From Vreelandella olivaria (GTDB lineage Bacteria; Pseudomonadota; Gammaproteobacteria; Pseudomonadales; Halomonadaceae): a stretch of DNA of 64,000 nucleotides. The notes beneath the pieces were generated by a model that was not told where the DNA came from, did no database searches, and was given only the letters and a program-made list of their open reading frames with translations. Shown here in pieces: positions 1 to 7,930 of this stretch. The DNA lies in assembly GCF_023507745.1 (NCBI RefSeq), contig NZ_JALPZO010000039.1:1-64000 (forward strand), given 5' to 3'. Made by a program: the position numbers and the translations under genes. Within the stretch, counting starts at the first letter, position 1; each line of letters begins with the position of its first letter.

Positions 1-48
1 TGTCAATTTCATTTCCTAGACTTTGTTCTCATATCAGCCAGCCTCAAT

Positions 49-70
49 ATGCTGTTTGGGTATACAGCAT
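49..70. promoter_or_regulatory. LexA-type SOS box
   Basis: CTGT (52-55), eight bases, ACAG (64-67), with symmetric flanks ATG/CAT: an exact match to the gammaproteobacterial LexA core CTGT-N8-ACAG. No credible rightward gene follows. On the minus strand an ATG at 12-10 (reading M-K-L-T before the window edge) is the best candidate for the controlled gene, but its ribosome-binding site (TAGGAA only two bases away) is poor, so the target is uncertain. Confidence 0.65.
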
Positions 71-143
71 TTTCTACTGCATGTACTAGGCTGATAGTGG
101 GTCTCGCTCGCTATCGCGCAAATAACAGGGGATATACAGCCAG

Positions 144-192
144 CTACATAACATGGATGAACGTGACGGCACATTCATTAAGGTTATGTAGC
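144..192. repeat. Inverted repeat in a non-coding stretch
   Basis: GCTACATAAC (144-153) and GTTATGTAGC (183-192) are perfect inverted 10-mers about 29 bases apart. There is no U-tract, so this is not a convincing terminator. The surrounding 71-307 stretch holds no gene that I can recognise. Confidence 0.35.
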
Positions 193-307
193 CACACCAT
201 CCCATTGATTTTATTAAAATCACATCAAACCCTGGCAGTATATCCAAAATTCGCGTGCCGGCGCGTTTTGCCATTTCAATAATACTATCTGCTACTCCAT
301 GCATAGA

Positions 308-633
308 TCATACTACCGGCACGTTCATATGCTCCCCTCCAACTGCCATCCTGCCTGCAATTACCTCAATCGGCTTTTCGTAGCTCGAGGCATATCCTGA
401 ATGTCACTCAGAGAGAAAGTCACCGCATAGCCTTTAAAGGGGCAATACGTGGTGGTCTCTGAAACGGTGAGCAGTTTTATCCTCACTTCATCGCGTGAGG
501 AAGAGTAGCGTGGCAGGTAGTCGTGCTTGCGGAGTTCAAACCTGTTAGTGGAGTTAGCTAACAAAATGCTGTTGGCATGCGCCTGCAAGCGCTTACGGGC
601 ATGGTGAAGCTCAATGCATGGGGCATTTGGCAT
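308..633 (-). pseudogene. DUF427 domain protein, frameshifted remnant
   Basis: The first frame (633 down to about 395) carries the DUF427 hallmark: an RDEVRI-like strand followed by TTTYCPFKG, where the family usually reads REDVRM...TTHCPFKG. The end of the domain, normally WSYE.P...AAI.GH.AF, is in another frame: SYEKPIEVIAGRMAV, read from about 394 to a stop at 308-310. The original frame instead runs into a stop at 361. The total length (about 108 codons) matches a complete small DUF427 protein, so a single indel near 395 explains the break. The N-terminal third is divergent. The family's biochemical role is not established. No neighbour appears to share an operon with it. Confidence 0.6.
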
Positions 634-834
634 TAGGTTGTTCCCTGCGGCGTTTTTTCGCTCTAATAAATTTAGCCTAGCAGCTAATTCTGATTAATCC
701 CACCCTTGGCTAATTAGTTTTTAGTTGATGGTTAACGTTTGGCTAAGTGAGTTAGTCATCACTTCCCACCTACTGCTTATTGCATCGTAGTTAATAAGGC
801 ACAACACTGGGCTGAATGCTATTAGGCATTAAGG

Positions 835-2448
835 CTAAACCGGCTCCAGATGCCAGCCTTTTTCGGTTGCTTGCAACTGCTCTGTTAATGCCAGGTTTTC
901 CAAAAATGCATCATCGTGGGATATCACCAGTAAGGCGCCTTGGTAACTGCTCAGCATGGTTTCCAGTGCCTTTAGAGAAGGCAGGTCAAGATGGTTATTT
1001 GGCTCGTCTAGCAGCAACAATTGCGGGGGCGAATCGGCGTAGAGGATGCAGGCCAGTGCGCCTTTTAATCGCTCACCGCCACTTAGCAGCCCGCTGGGTG
1101 TGGTGCTCTTCTGCGCGTCTAAGCCTAGTTGGGCCAGCCGCATGCGTAACTCTCCTTCAGTCGCTGCTCGGTTGGCCAGTTGCAGTTGTTCGAGCAGCGT
1201 CTTTTCTGGATTTAGGCTCGCTAATCGCTGATCAAGATAGGCGCTTTCAGGCGTTACGTTGCAGCTTCCGGATAATGGTTTTACTTGGCCTGCTAGCACG
1301 CGAAGCAGCGTGGATTTACCGCAGCCGTTGGGGCCGACAATACCGATGCGCTGCCGCCCTCTTAGCGCTAGATTAATGTGGCGAGTGGCCCCCGTTACGA
1401 AAGGCAGCTCTACCCCCTCCAATTCTGCCAGCCAGCGCTTTGATGCCTGAGCGATTGGAATATTATGCAAGGTAATGTGTGACTCATCTTCGACTTGCTT
1501 TGCGGCCTCAAGTATACGTTGGTTAAGTTGCGCCTGACTGGCTGCTTGCTGTTGCCGCAGTGCACCTGCCGAGGTTTCGCTGCGTTCTTTCTGGCGATCC
1601 AGCAGAATCTTGGCTTGATTAGCCACCTTACCCTGCCGGTTACCGTGGGCCTGGCGTTTCTCCTGGCGTTCACGCTGCTTGCGCATCACCCGTTCTTGGC
1701 GTTGGCGCTCCAGCTTGTGTTTATTGAGTTGGTCAACAGCGTTTTGCTGTTCATGTGCCTTCGCTTGAGCGTAGAACGAGTAGTTGCCTCCGTAGCTATT
1801 CAGCCCTAAGGCAGACAACTCCACGATACGCTCCATGGATTCGAGTAACTGTCGGTCGTGACTAACCACAATCAGCCCGCGCGACCACTGCTGTAGCTGT
1901 TCGATAAGCGCTTGGCGATTCGGCCGGTCGAGGTGATTGCTTGGCTCATCGAGTATCAGAAAATCCGCTTCCGAGAGCATCGCCCCCATTAAGGCTACCC
2001 GCATGGCTTCACCACCACTCAACGTGCCCGCGGGTGTACTGGCCTCCAGGTGGCCTAAGCCAATACAGTCAAGTTCATGGCGAAATCGCTGATGCATATC
2101 CCAACGATCATTAACTGCCTCAAAATCTTCCAGGGCTACACTGCCCGCCTCAATTCGTGCCAGTGCATCCAGAACTGTTTGAACACCCGCAAGCTCTGCA
2201 ACAGAAGCACCCTCTGGCGGTGCCACTTGTTGGGCAAGGTAATGTACTCTGCCAGGGCGCTGGCAATCGCCAGCCGTGGGTGGAAACAGGCCCGCGAGGA
2301 TTTTAGCTAATACGGTTTTACCGACACCATTGCGCCCAACCAGCCCGGTGGGGCGGCTATCGAACTGCTTGTGAAGGTCTGTAAACAGCGTTCTGCCATC
2401 CGACAAAACGTAGCAGACACCTTTCAAGGTGAGATAGGTATTTGTCAT
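835..2448 (-). CDS. ABC-F family ATP-binding cassette protein
   Basis: Soluble tandem ATPase of 537 aa with no membrane segments, the layout of ABC-F proteins, which act on ribosomes (translation factors or antibiotic-target protection) and not in transport. Domain 1 has Walker A GRNGVGKT (residues 38-45), signature LSGGE and Walker B LILDEPSNHLD. Domain 2 has GPNGCGKST, LSGGERLKG and LLLLDEPNNHLD. Between them lies a very Lys/Arg/Gln-rich helical linker, the element that reaches toward the peptidyl-transferase region in this family. I chose the ATG at 2448, where similarity to the family begins; the frame stays open upstream to 2592, and an ATG at 2526 is also possible. The exact subfamily (housekeeping or resistance type) cannot be told from sequence alone. 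Confidence 0.88.
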   Translation of the reverse strand: MTNTYLTLKGVCYVLSDGRTLFTDLHKQFDSRPTGLVGRNGVGKTVLAKILAGLFPPTAGDCQRPGRVHYLAQQVAPPEGASVAELAGVQTVLDALARIEAGSVALEDFEAVNDRWDMHQRFRHELDCIGLGHLEASTPAGTLSGGEAMRVALMGAMLSEADFLILDEPSNHLDRPNRQALIEQLQQWSRGLIVVSHDRQLLESMERIVELSALGLNSYGGNYSFYAQAKAHEQQNAVDQLNKHKLERQRQERVMRKQRERQEKRQAHGNRQGKVANQAKILLDRQKERSETSAGALRQQQAASQAQLNQRILEAAKQVEDESHITLHNIPIAQASKRWLAELEGVELPFVTGATRHINLALRGRQRIGIVGPNGCGKSTLLRVLAGQVKPLSGSCNVTPESAYLDQRLASLNPEKTLLEQLQLANRAATEGELRMRLAQLGLDAQKSTTPSGLLSGGERLKGALACILYADSPPQLLLLDEPNNHLDLPSLKALETMLSSYQGALLVISHDDAFLENLALTEQLQATEKGWHLEPV

Positions 2449-2475
2449 GTTTGATTCCAAAGATGCCAAGCGCTC

Positions 2476-2491
2476 CCCCTGCTTCCAGGGG
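2476..2491 (-). promoter_or_regulatory. Short GC hairpin in the ABC-F leader
   Basis: CCCCTG (2476-2481), loop CTTC and CAGGGG (2486-2491) form a compact stem 28 bases upstream of the ABC-F start. Leaders of ABC-F genes are often attenuators. Here the leader reading frame is open through the hairpin and in frame with the gene, so it could be a longer N-terminus instead. Confidence 0.35.
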
Positions 2492-2660
2492 CTGGTGGAG
2501 ACTGGCGTCATAAACAACGGCAGCATCAATGGTTCATTGGACAAATACCTCTGATGACAATGGGAAGACCTGCCATGATACAAGCTTTGCAACCCACCGT
2601 GTTGCTGAGTGATGCATGTTTCACCTTTTAATCATCTTACACCGCCTTGCTGCTCACACC

Positions 2661-3005
2661 TTAAATTTGCCAAAGCCCATGCTCGTTAGCACCGAGAATA
2701 TAAATGGCGAACTTACCCTTGCCAGGAATTTCCGTGGGTGCCATAGCAATCTGCGCCCCCTGAGCCTCAATGTTGGAAATCGCCGAGTCTATATCGTCAA
2801 CGAGCCAATAAGGCCGAGCCACTGGCTCTTCTATCTCCCTTAGGGGACCTCTTACTCCAACGGAAGAGCCATCAGGTAATTGGCAGATTCTCGCTCCACC
2901 AAGTAATGCGTCGGGTGCACCAAACTTGGTGCCATGAGTGCTCTCGTATACTTGGCAGACGGCATCTATATCTAGCGATACAATTTCCAGATAATGGACT
3001 TTCAT
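2661..3005 (-). CDS. VOC (glyoxalase-fold) family protein
   Basis: A 114-aa protein with the single-domain VOC pattern: an N-terminal strand MKVHYLEIVSLDIDAV, helix, strand, then YWLVDDIDSAISNIEAQGAQI and a C-terminal IYILGANEHGLWQI. Such proteins bind a metal or small ligand in dimers and include lyases, dioxygenases and resistance proteins. The substrate cannot be inferred. The start is well supported by GGAAGGAGC just ahead of the ATG. It lies downstream of and opposite to the AraC gene and is not obviously part of an operon. Confidence 0.75.
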   Translation of the reverse strand: MKVHYLEIVSLDIDAVCQVYESTHGTKFGAPDALLGGARICQLPDGSSVGVRGPLREIEEPVARPYWLVDDIDSAISNIEAQGAQIAMAPTEIPGKGKFAIYILGANEHGLWQI

Positions 3006-3138
3006 GCTCCTTCCTCTTTGATTAATCCCCCCTAACGCTCATCCAGTTCACTGGCACAGGCGATTAGCAATTATGTACAAGCATTTGAAAGCATAGCTGA
3101 CCTAAGCTAAGTAGCGTGACTAATCAGGAGGGGACGGC

Positions 3139-3969
3139 ATGGGTAACGCAAGCCGGTTTCAGTTCATTAAAAGCCAGCATGTGCCAACGCTAACGGTGCT
3201 GCATGCGGCCATTGAGGATTTCAGCTACGACCGCCACGCTCATGAGGAGTATGCCTTCGGTGTAACCTTGGCGGGTCGTCAGGATTTCTTCAGCGGCGGG
3301 CAGTTCCATCGCAGCCCTCCAGGCAACGTTATTCTGTTCAATCCAGAAGAAGTTCACGACGGTGAACCAGGCGGCGAGCACGCTCTGGATTACCTGATGG
3401 TATATGTGCACCCTGAGCAGGTTAACGCCCTATTTGCGGATGTCCTTGGGCATGAAAACAGCAAAAGCTTTCGCTCGCGTAGCACGCTTATTCAGGATGT
3501 TCGGCTGCGCAATACCATTCTGGAACTGTCGCGCTTAGTCACCTCTCACGCCGGTAGCTGTATTGATCAGGAGAACGCGCTTTATCAGATAGTCGAGCGA
3601 ACCGTACAACTCGGCGGCATTGCTCCGCCCAGCCAGGTGACCACACGGCCCGATGCACTGCTAAGCTTGGCAAAGGAGTATATCCACGCCCACCTGGATA
3701 CGGATATCTCCCTTGATGACATCAGCCAGGCGGCGCACCTGTCTAAATACCATTTCTTGCGACTGTTTCGTCAGCACTACGGCCTTACGCCGCATCAATA
3801 TGTGATTAATTGGCGGATTAATGCGTCCCGTTCCGCACTAGACAGTGGCACTTCCCTGACGGAGGTAGCCCTGCGCTATGGCTTTGCAGACCTAAGCCAT
3901 TTCAATCGTCGTTTTAAGCGTATTTACGGCATGACACCCCACCAGTACCAGCGTGATATTGCGCGCTAA
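3139..3969 (+). CDS. AraC family transcriptional regulator
   Basis: A 276-aa regulator with an N-terminal cupin-like sensory domain (roughly residues 15-150; HEEYAFGVTLAG and the FNPEEVHDGEP segment are typical of AraC effector domains) and a C-terminal double helix-turn-helix (about 175-275, DISLDDISQAAHLSKYHFLRLF then the conserved GFADLSHFNRRFKRIYGMTPHQY). GGAGGGG lies five bases before the start. The LysE-type exporter starts 30 bases downstream on the same strand, so the regulator probably senses a small molecule, often an amino acid, and controls its export, as in other AraC/LysE pairs. Confidence 0.9.
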   Translation: MGNASRFQFIKSQHVPTLTVLHAAIEDFSYDRHAHEEYAFGVTLAGRQDFFSGGQFHRSPPGNVILFNPEEVHDGEPGGEHALDYLMVYVHPEQVNALFADVLGHENSKSFRSRSTLIQDVRLRNTILELSRLVTSHAGSCIDQENALYQIVERTVQLGGIAPPSQVTTRPDALLSLAKEYIHAHLDTDISLDDISQAAHLSKYHFLRLFRQHYGLTPHQYVINWRINASRSALDSGTSLTEVALRYGFADLSHFNRRFKRIYGMTPHQYQRDIAR

Positions 3970-3999
3970 CACCTAAATACGAAATATAGAGGTTTTACC

Positions 4000-4611
4000 A
4001 TGCTAGCAATTGTCGCCTATGCCCTGGGCGCTATGTATTCGCCTGGGCCAGTGAATCTGCTTGGCTTGAACGTTGGTATCAGTGGCCAAGCCAGGCAATC
4101 GGTTGGATTTTGCCTTGGCGTGGGCACCGCGATGCTGGTGTACTTGTTAGTTTTGGGCTGGGCGGGCGCTGCATGGATCGACAATGACGCGCTGGTGGTA
4201 GTCAGCGCGCTGGGCTGCAGTTATATCGTTTATCTCGCGATCAAGCTTGCCCGCTCAAGCACTGATTTAAGCTCACCAGACGATGCTCCTCGGCTGCTCA
4301 GTTTTCGCGATGGGTTAGTCATGCAATTGCTGAATCCGAAAGCCCTGATGGCTACCTTACCGATTACCACCCTGCAGTTTCCTGCCGCTGACATTCACGG
4401 GCTTAGTTTAGTGGTGTGGGCCTTTGGGCTCGCCATGCTGGCCGGTGGTGCGCCTGGCAGCTACATCGTTATGGGTAGTCTGTTAGGTAACCGTATTAAA
4501 AGCACGGGAATCGTTAAATGGTTCAATTGGCTGATGGCGGGGCTGCTGGTCGCCGTTGCGTTTTCAATTGCTTATGAGCATGTGTGGGTGCCGCTTACTG
4601 CCCCAAGCTGA
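4000..4611 (+). CDS. LysE family amino-acid/metabolite exporter
   Basis: A 203-aa integral membrane protein with about six hydrophobic segments and the family's N-terminal signature MYSPGPVNLLGLNVG, followed by G-rich helices and the NPKALMATLP motif near residue 115. LysE/RhtB exporters use proton exchange to expel amino acids or related compounds. GAGG precedes the ATG. Its 3' end overlaps the convergent small membrane protein by 17 bases. The preceding AraC gene probably forms an operon with it. Confidence 0.85.
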   Translation: MLAIVAYALGAMYSPGPVNLLGLNVGISGQARQSVGFCLGVGTAMLVYLLVLGWAGAAWIDNDALVVVSALGCSYIVYLAIKLARSSTDLSSPDDAPRLLSFRDGLVMQLLNPKALMATLPITTLQFPAADIHGLSLVVWAFGLAMLAGGAPGSYIVMGSLLGNRIKSTGIVKWFNWLMAGLLVAVAFSIAYEHVWVPLTAPS

Positions 4612-4915
4612 TGCCCAGTCGCAGGGCTTGTAGGCCATCAAATTCGACAGTTACCTCATCAGAAAACAAGGGGTGGCCCTGGACTGCCAAATCCAGCGTT
4701 GCTTGAGAGCCGCGATAAGTGACGGTGACAGCTATATCCGCGGAGGTACTAATGGGCGCCAGCAAATCATACTCAACGTTATCAATGCTAACTGAAGAGA
4801 GTCCACGGCTATCCAACTGTTCTTGGATTTCCCGCTCAACGACAACGCCGTAATAGAAATAAGTGCCAGCGTAGCCAAGCGCTACGATTACAATTAGTGA
4901 AAAGAGCTTTCCCAT
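4595..4915 (-). CDS. Hypothetical membrane-anchored small protein
   Basis: A 106-aa protein of unknown family. One hydrophobic segment at residues 3-22 (KLFSLIVIVALGYAGTYFYY) is either a signal anchor or an uncleaved signal peptide. The rest is an acidic, strand-rich soluble domain (DNVEYDLLAPISTSADIAVTVTY), probably periplasmic. I preferred the ATG at 4915 over the upstream one at 4951 because the hydrophobic segment then starts at the N-terminus. The 3' ends of this gene and the LysE gene overlap tail to tail. Confidence 0.6.
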   Translation of the reverse strand: MGKLFSLIVIVALGYAGTYFYYGVVVEREIQEQLDSRGLSSVSIDNVEYDLLAPISTSADIAVTVTYRGSQATLDLAVQGHPLFSDEVTVEFDGLQALRLGISLGQ

Positions 4916-5013
4916 TGGTTCTCTCGAGTTTTTAAAAGCTTTATTGGTCACTGCCTTCCATTAATAGGGGACGTAACCATCGGCAAGTACTATTTTATAT
5001 CCAGCATATTTAC

Positions 5014-5216
5014 GCCATTTTCTGCCAATACGACACATCTTGAATGCTTAATATATCGTCGTGCTCTAACTGCTCCGCGTTGCTGGGGGAAGTGCAGACC
5101 CCCGAGCTTTCTGTTTACCAGTTCATTAATTCGCTGATAAGACACATAGATTAGATCGCAGTCACCAACTCGCGCTGGGTAATATCCATGGGCTGCAAAA
5201 ACTCTTCTAGCAACAT
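5014..5216 (-). pseudogene. Decayed HigA-like antitoxin (XRE family)
   Basis: The minus strand shows HigA-family landmarks in pieces. HPGEMLLEEFLQPMDITQREL with the ATG at 5216 is the typical HigA start and first HTH helices; this frame then stops. SYQRINELVNRKLGG lies in a second frame (about 5145-5099) and corresponds to the VPYQRINELVNGKRG recognition segment. A third frame (about 5095-5014) gives TSPSNAEQLEHDD and WQKM, resembling the TPSTALRL...FWLN(L/M)Q end. At least two frameshifts plus a stop mean no product. No HigB toxin is visible beside it. Its start lies against the stop codon of the C-N hydrolase. Confidence 0.6.
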
Positions 5217-5217
5217 T

Positions 5218-5991
5218 TCACCCGGGTGTATCGGTTCTCGATTTTTCGGTATACATATCATTATTCAACATCCCTTGGCTAACATGGCATAGCACTAGGC
5301 CAGGATCGCTGCCGTTCGCAGCAATGGTTAGCTCACCATTGACATTCCAGGCGCCGCTTTTGCCGCAGGTTTGCCAGCCGCCTGTATTGGAGATGTGGTT
5401 AGCAAGCAGCACAGGGATTTGATGGCGTTTGGCCATGGCGGCAAGTAGCTGCGCATCAGCCTGGTATCCTGCTTCAGATATCAGCGCACTGGCAATATAT
5501 ACGTCCGCTTGCTGGGCGGCAGCCGCTTCTGAATGAGCGGGATTGGCGAAATCTGCACAAATAGCCAAGGCTATTCGAATACCATTAACCGTAAATAGAT
5601 AACTTTCGTTGCCTGCCGAACAGTAAACCTCTTCTCCTTCGTGCAGGTACTGCTTTGCGTAGAACTCTCGCTCTCCGCTGGGGAAACAGATTACAGCACC
5701 GAGCTGCGGTTTTCTGCCTTCACTAACGAGCGAGCAGCCTGCTATCACGACGATATTATGGGCAACGGCGGCTGTGGAAAGCGTGCTGAACACCTCTGAA
5801 TCTTTTGGCATCGCTAGCTGTTCTAATAGCTCAAGCTCATAACCAGTCAACGAAAGCTCGGGAAACACCACTACATTGGCCCCTCGCACGGCAGCTTGCT
5901 GCATATAGGTAAGGTGCGTTTCAAGATTCTCGGCCACTGCACCTTTTATAACAGGTAGTTGAGCGAGTGCGATGGTCGTATCTGTTTTCAT
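5218..5991 (-). CDS. Carbon-nitrogen hydrolase (nitrilase superfamily)
   Basis: A 257-aa cytosolic enzyme with the nitrilase-superfamily catalytic triad: Glu45 (FPELSLTGYE), Lys113 (YAKQYLHEGEE) and Cys145 (LAICADF). Members hydrolyse nitriles, amides, carbamoyl compounds or omega-amides; the substrate here is not determined. Length is close to the usual 260-280 aa. The C-terminus (KSRTDTPG) ends exactly where the HigA remnant begins (the HPGEM reading uses the same bases), so the last residues may come from that insertion and the original tail may be lost. It is monocistronic as far as I can see. Confidence 0.85.
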   Translation of the reverse strand: MKTDTTIALAQLPVIKGAVAENLETHLTYMQQAAVRGANVVVFPELSLTGYELELLEQLAMPKDSEVFSTLSTAAVAHNIVVIAGCSLVSEGRKPQLGAVICFPSGEREFYAKQYLHEGEEVYCSAGNESYLFTVNGIRIALAICADFANPAHSEAAAAQQADVYIASALISEAGYQADAQLLAAMAKRHQIPVLLANHISNTGGWQTCGKSGAWNVNGELTIAANGSDPGLVLCHVSQGMLNNDMYTEKSRTDTPG

Positions 5992-6215
5992 TTAAGTCTC
6001 ATAGTAAGCAATTATGCGCTGAGTAAGTATTTAAGCGATCATCCTGACAGCGCGAGCGAGCTCACTCTTTCTTCACCAACAGCAGCCCCCCCTGTGCTGG
6101 CTAACAACCCTGCGCAGCTGCGGTTGAATAAGCGCCGCATGGCGGGGCGCGAAAAGGCTCATGGAGCGGGTAGCACTGCCATGGCTTTACCCGTTTACTT
6201 GAATAGTCACGTTGC

Positions 6216-7250
6216 TCACTGATTTCTATACTCTTCAAGCACGCCTTGAGCTTCTGCTTCAATGGCGTCCAGCACGTCTTCTGGTACTTGGTCGCGGAAT
6301 TGTTTCCGGCGGTTGTTGGAGAGGCGTCCGTCATTACTTAAGCACACCATCACTAGGCGTGCTAAATCACTTCCACGTATATCGAACTTAGCATTCACCA
6401 CCCTACAGATCTGGTCAAAACACGCAAGGTAGCGTGTCTCTGCTTTCAACTCATCTTCCAGCGCTACTTTTGCCATTTTCAGGGTAAAAGCCACGGCGTT
6501 AGTCGCATCCCAATAGCGATAGAGCGCATCGATGCCCATATACTCATAATTGTATTGGTCAGCATCTATCCAACTTACTCGCCAATGCTCACGGGCTGGC
6601 TTTGAAAACGCTTCTAGCGCTACTAGATAATCAGCCTCATAGCGCTTCATGGCAACCGATATAGGCAGAAGATTATCGTGAGGAAGGCCATTCATTCGAC
6701 ACAACGTATGGTGAATCAGAAAACGTGAAATGCGCCCATTACCATCCATAAAAGGGTGCAAAAAAACAAATCCAAAGGAAAGTACCGCAGATGCTACCAG
6801 AGCTGGGACACCCTCTGCTGAATCGCTTCCTGGGAGTTGATTGGCCCAAGCCATTAGCGCTCCCATTAACTCGTCGCAAAGAGCAGGGGGAGGCGGTAAA
6901 TAGCTGACGCCTAACGCGCCCGGTAACCCATTATGCAAGTAATTCTGTTCGTGACGAAATGCCACTGCTTTGCCGAAAGGATTACTGATAGTGCTATTTT
7001 GCAGTTCGACTAGATATGCTTCCGTCAGCGGCTTACGTTCATGGGCTTGACGTAGTAGCTGCATAAAGCGTTGCTGCTTATCAGGCGACGGCGACTCTTG
7101 CTCAATGGCAAACGAGGATTGGGTTTCACTGAGATAGGCCCATTGAATAGCACGGTCAAGCATTCCAGGGGGTAAAGAGGCCATGAATGTAGAAGCTTGA
7201 GCCAGAATATCTTCTTCAAGTAGTACAGTCATCTCTGGCGTACGCCGCAC
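6216..7250 (-). CDS. Fic family protein, C-terminal catalytic part of a split gene
   Basis: Contains the Fic core motif HPFMDGNGRISR (residues 165-176), which binds ATP and transfers AMP to target hydroxyls; His165 is the catalytic base. An alpha-inhibition motif S-x3-E is at residues 46-50, N-terminal to the core, so the protein resembles class II autoinhibited Fic enzymes. The C-terminal third (about 260-340) looks like a winged-helix extension. The start is a GTG within the overlap with the N-terminal part: full-length relatives of about 500 aa read CPLVRRTP across this point, and here CAIVRRTP is split between two frames. This is therefore one frameshifted gene. The C-terminal part keeps all known catalytic elements and could still work alone. 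Confidence 0.75.
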   Translation of the reverse strand: MRRTPEMTVLLEEDILAQASTFMASLPPGMLDRAIQWAYLSETQSSFAIEQESPSPDKQQRFMQLLRQAHERKPLTEAYLVELQNSTISNPFGKAVAFRHEQNYLHNGLPGALGVSYLPPPPALCDELMGALMAWANQLPGSDSAEGVPALVASAVLSFGFVFLHPFMDGNGRISRFLIHHTLCRMNGLPHDNLLPISVAMKRYEADYLVALEAFSKPAREHWRVSWIDADQYNYEYMGIDALYRYWDATNAVAFTLKMAKVALEDELKAETRYLACFDQICRVVNAKFDIRGSDLARLVMVCLSNDGRLSNNRRKQFRDQVPEDVLDAIEAEAQGVLEEYRNQ

Positions 7251-7701
7251 GATTGCACAGCGTTCCTAGCCCGTTGAAGTCAATCCGCCAACGGCTGTCA
7301 CGTACTGCTGGGCCGGTAATATAGCGTTCAGGGTCGAATAAAGGCACTACTCTGCCACTAACGACTATATCGAACGGCAAGCGCTTTACTAACGCTTCGT
7401 ACAGATAACCTAATTTTCTTAAATAGATACCGTTCGGTGAGGCTTGCAGGGCCTTTTGTAGCACTTCTACTGGCAGATGTGGCAATGCGCCAGCCAGAAT
7501 GGCGAGATCAATACCTTCATGTTTAAGTGCGAAAATTAGATGGTCAAGCAGCGATGTTTCTGGCGCACGCCCGGCAGGTACTGCGATTTCTTTCTCCATA
7601 AGCGTGATACGTGTGACTGGGCGTACCCTCGCAGGGTAAACGGGTGGACATACCCTCAACCCTAAATGCTCATACAGATACGCATAACCTACCGGTTTCA
7701 T
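7216..7701 (-). CDS. Fic family protein, N-terminal part of a split gene
   Basis: About 161 aa matching the N-terminal region of long Fic proteins: MKPVGYAYL start, then SLLDHLIFALKHEGIDLAIL, a YLRKLGYLYEAL segment and a VPLFDPERYITGPA region, which in relatives precedes the catalytic domain. After GLGTLCNRAAYA the frame departs from the family and stops, while the family sequence resumes in the neighbouring frame from about 7262. A one-base indel near 7258-7265 accounts for this. GAGG lies nine bases before the ATG at 7701; a GTG at 7704 is the other option. On its own this part has no catalytic motif. Confidence 0.7.
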   Translation of the reverse strand: MKPVGYAYLYEHLGLRVCPPVYPARVRPVTRITLMEKEIAVPAGRAPETSLLDHLIFALKHEGIDLAILAGALPHLPVEVLQKALQASPNGIYLRKLGYLYEALVKRLPFDIVVSGRVVPLFDPERYITGPAVRDSRWRIDFNGLGTLCNRAAYARDDCTT

Positions 7702-7852
7702 CACAAAACGCCTCAGAGCAAAATATTTTATTCACTTCAACAAGAAAAGGTTCAGCGATCAACCAGAATACGATTTTTTATTAACCTAGTGAAGAGTAAG
7801 TACCTGTACAGCCGCGCCTAATACTGTCTTCCAATGCGGCTAACAGCCTGAC

Positions 7853-7886
7853 AAAAAAAGAGCAGGCCCGGCTGGCCTACTCTTTT
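7853..7886 (-). terminator. Rho-independent terminator after trpA
   Basis: On the minus strand GAGTAGGCC and GGCCTGCTC pair around a short loop, followed by a run of seven T. It lies 45 bases beyond the trpA stop, closing the trpBA transcript. Confidence 0.85.
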
Positions 7887-7930
7887 AATGTCTCGTTCTT
7901 TTTACTGTGGTTGTATCAACAGACTTGCGG

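Noticed and set aside
86-304. 72-codon minus-strand frame near the left edge
   Set aside because: No ribosome-binding site and no family resemblance; it begins just after the DUF427 remnant and looks like open non-coding DNA.
816-1376. 186-codon plus-strand frame
   Set aside because: It lies wholly antisense within the ABC-F gene, whose motifs are certain.
5959-6222. 87-codon plus-strand frame
   Set aside because: Starts inside the C-N hydrolase antisense strand and has no recognisable sequence; the gap 5992-6215 otherwise holds nothing I can identify.
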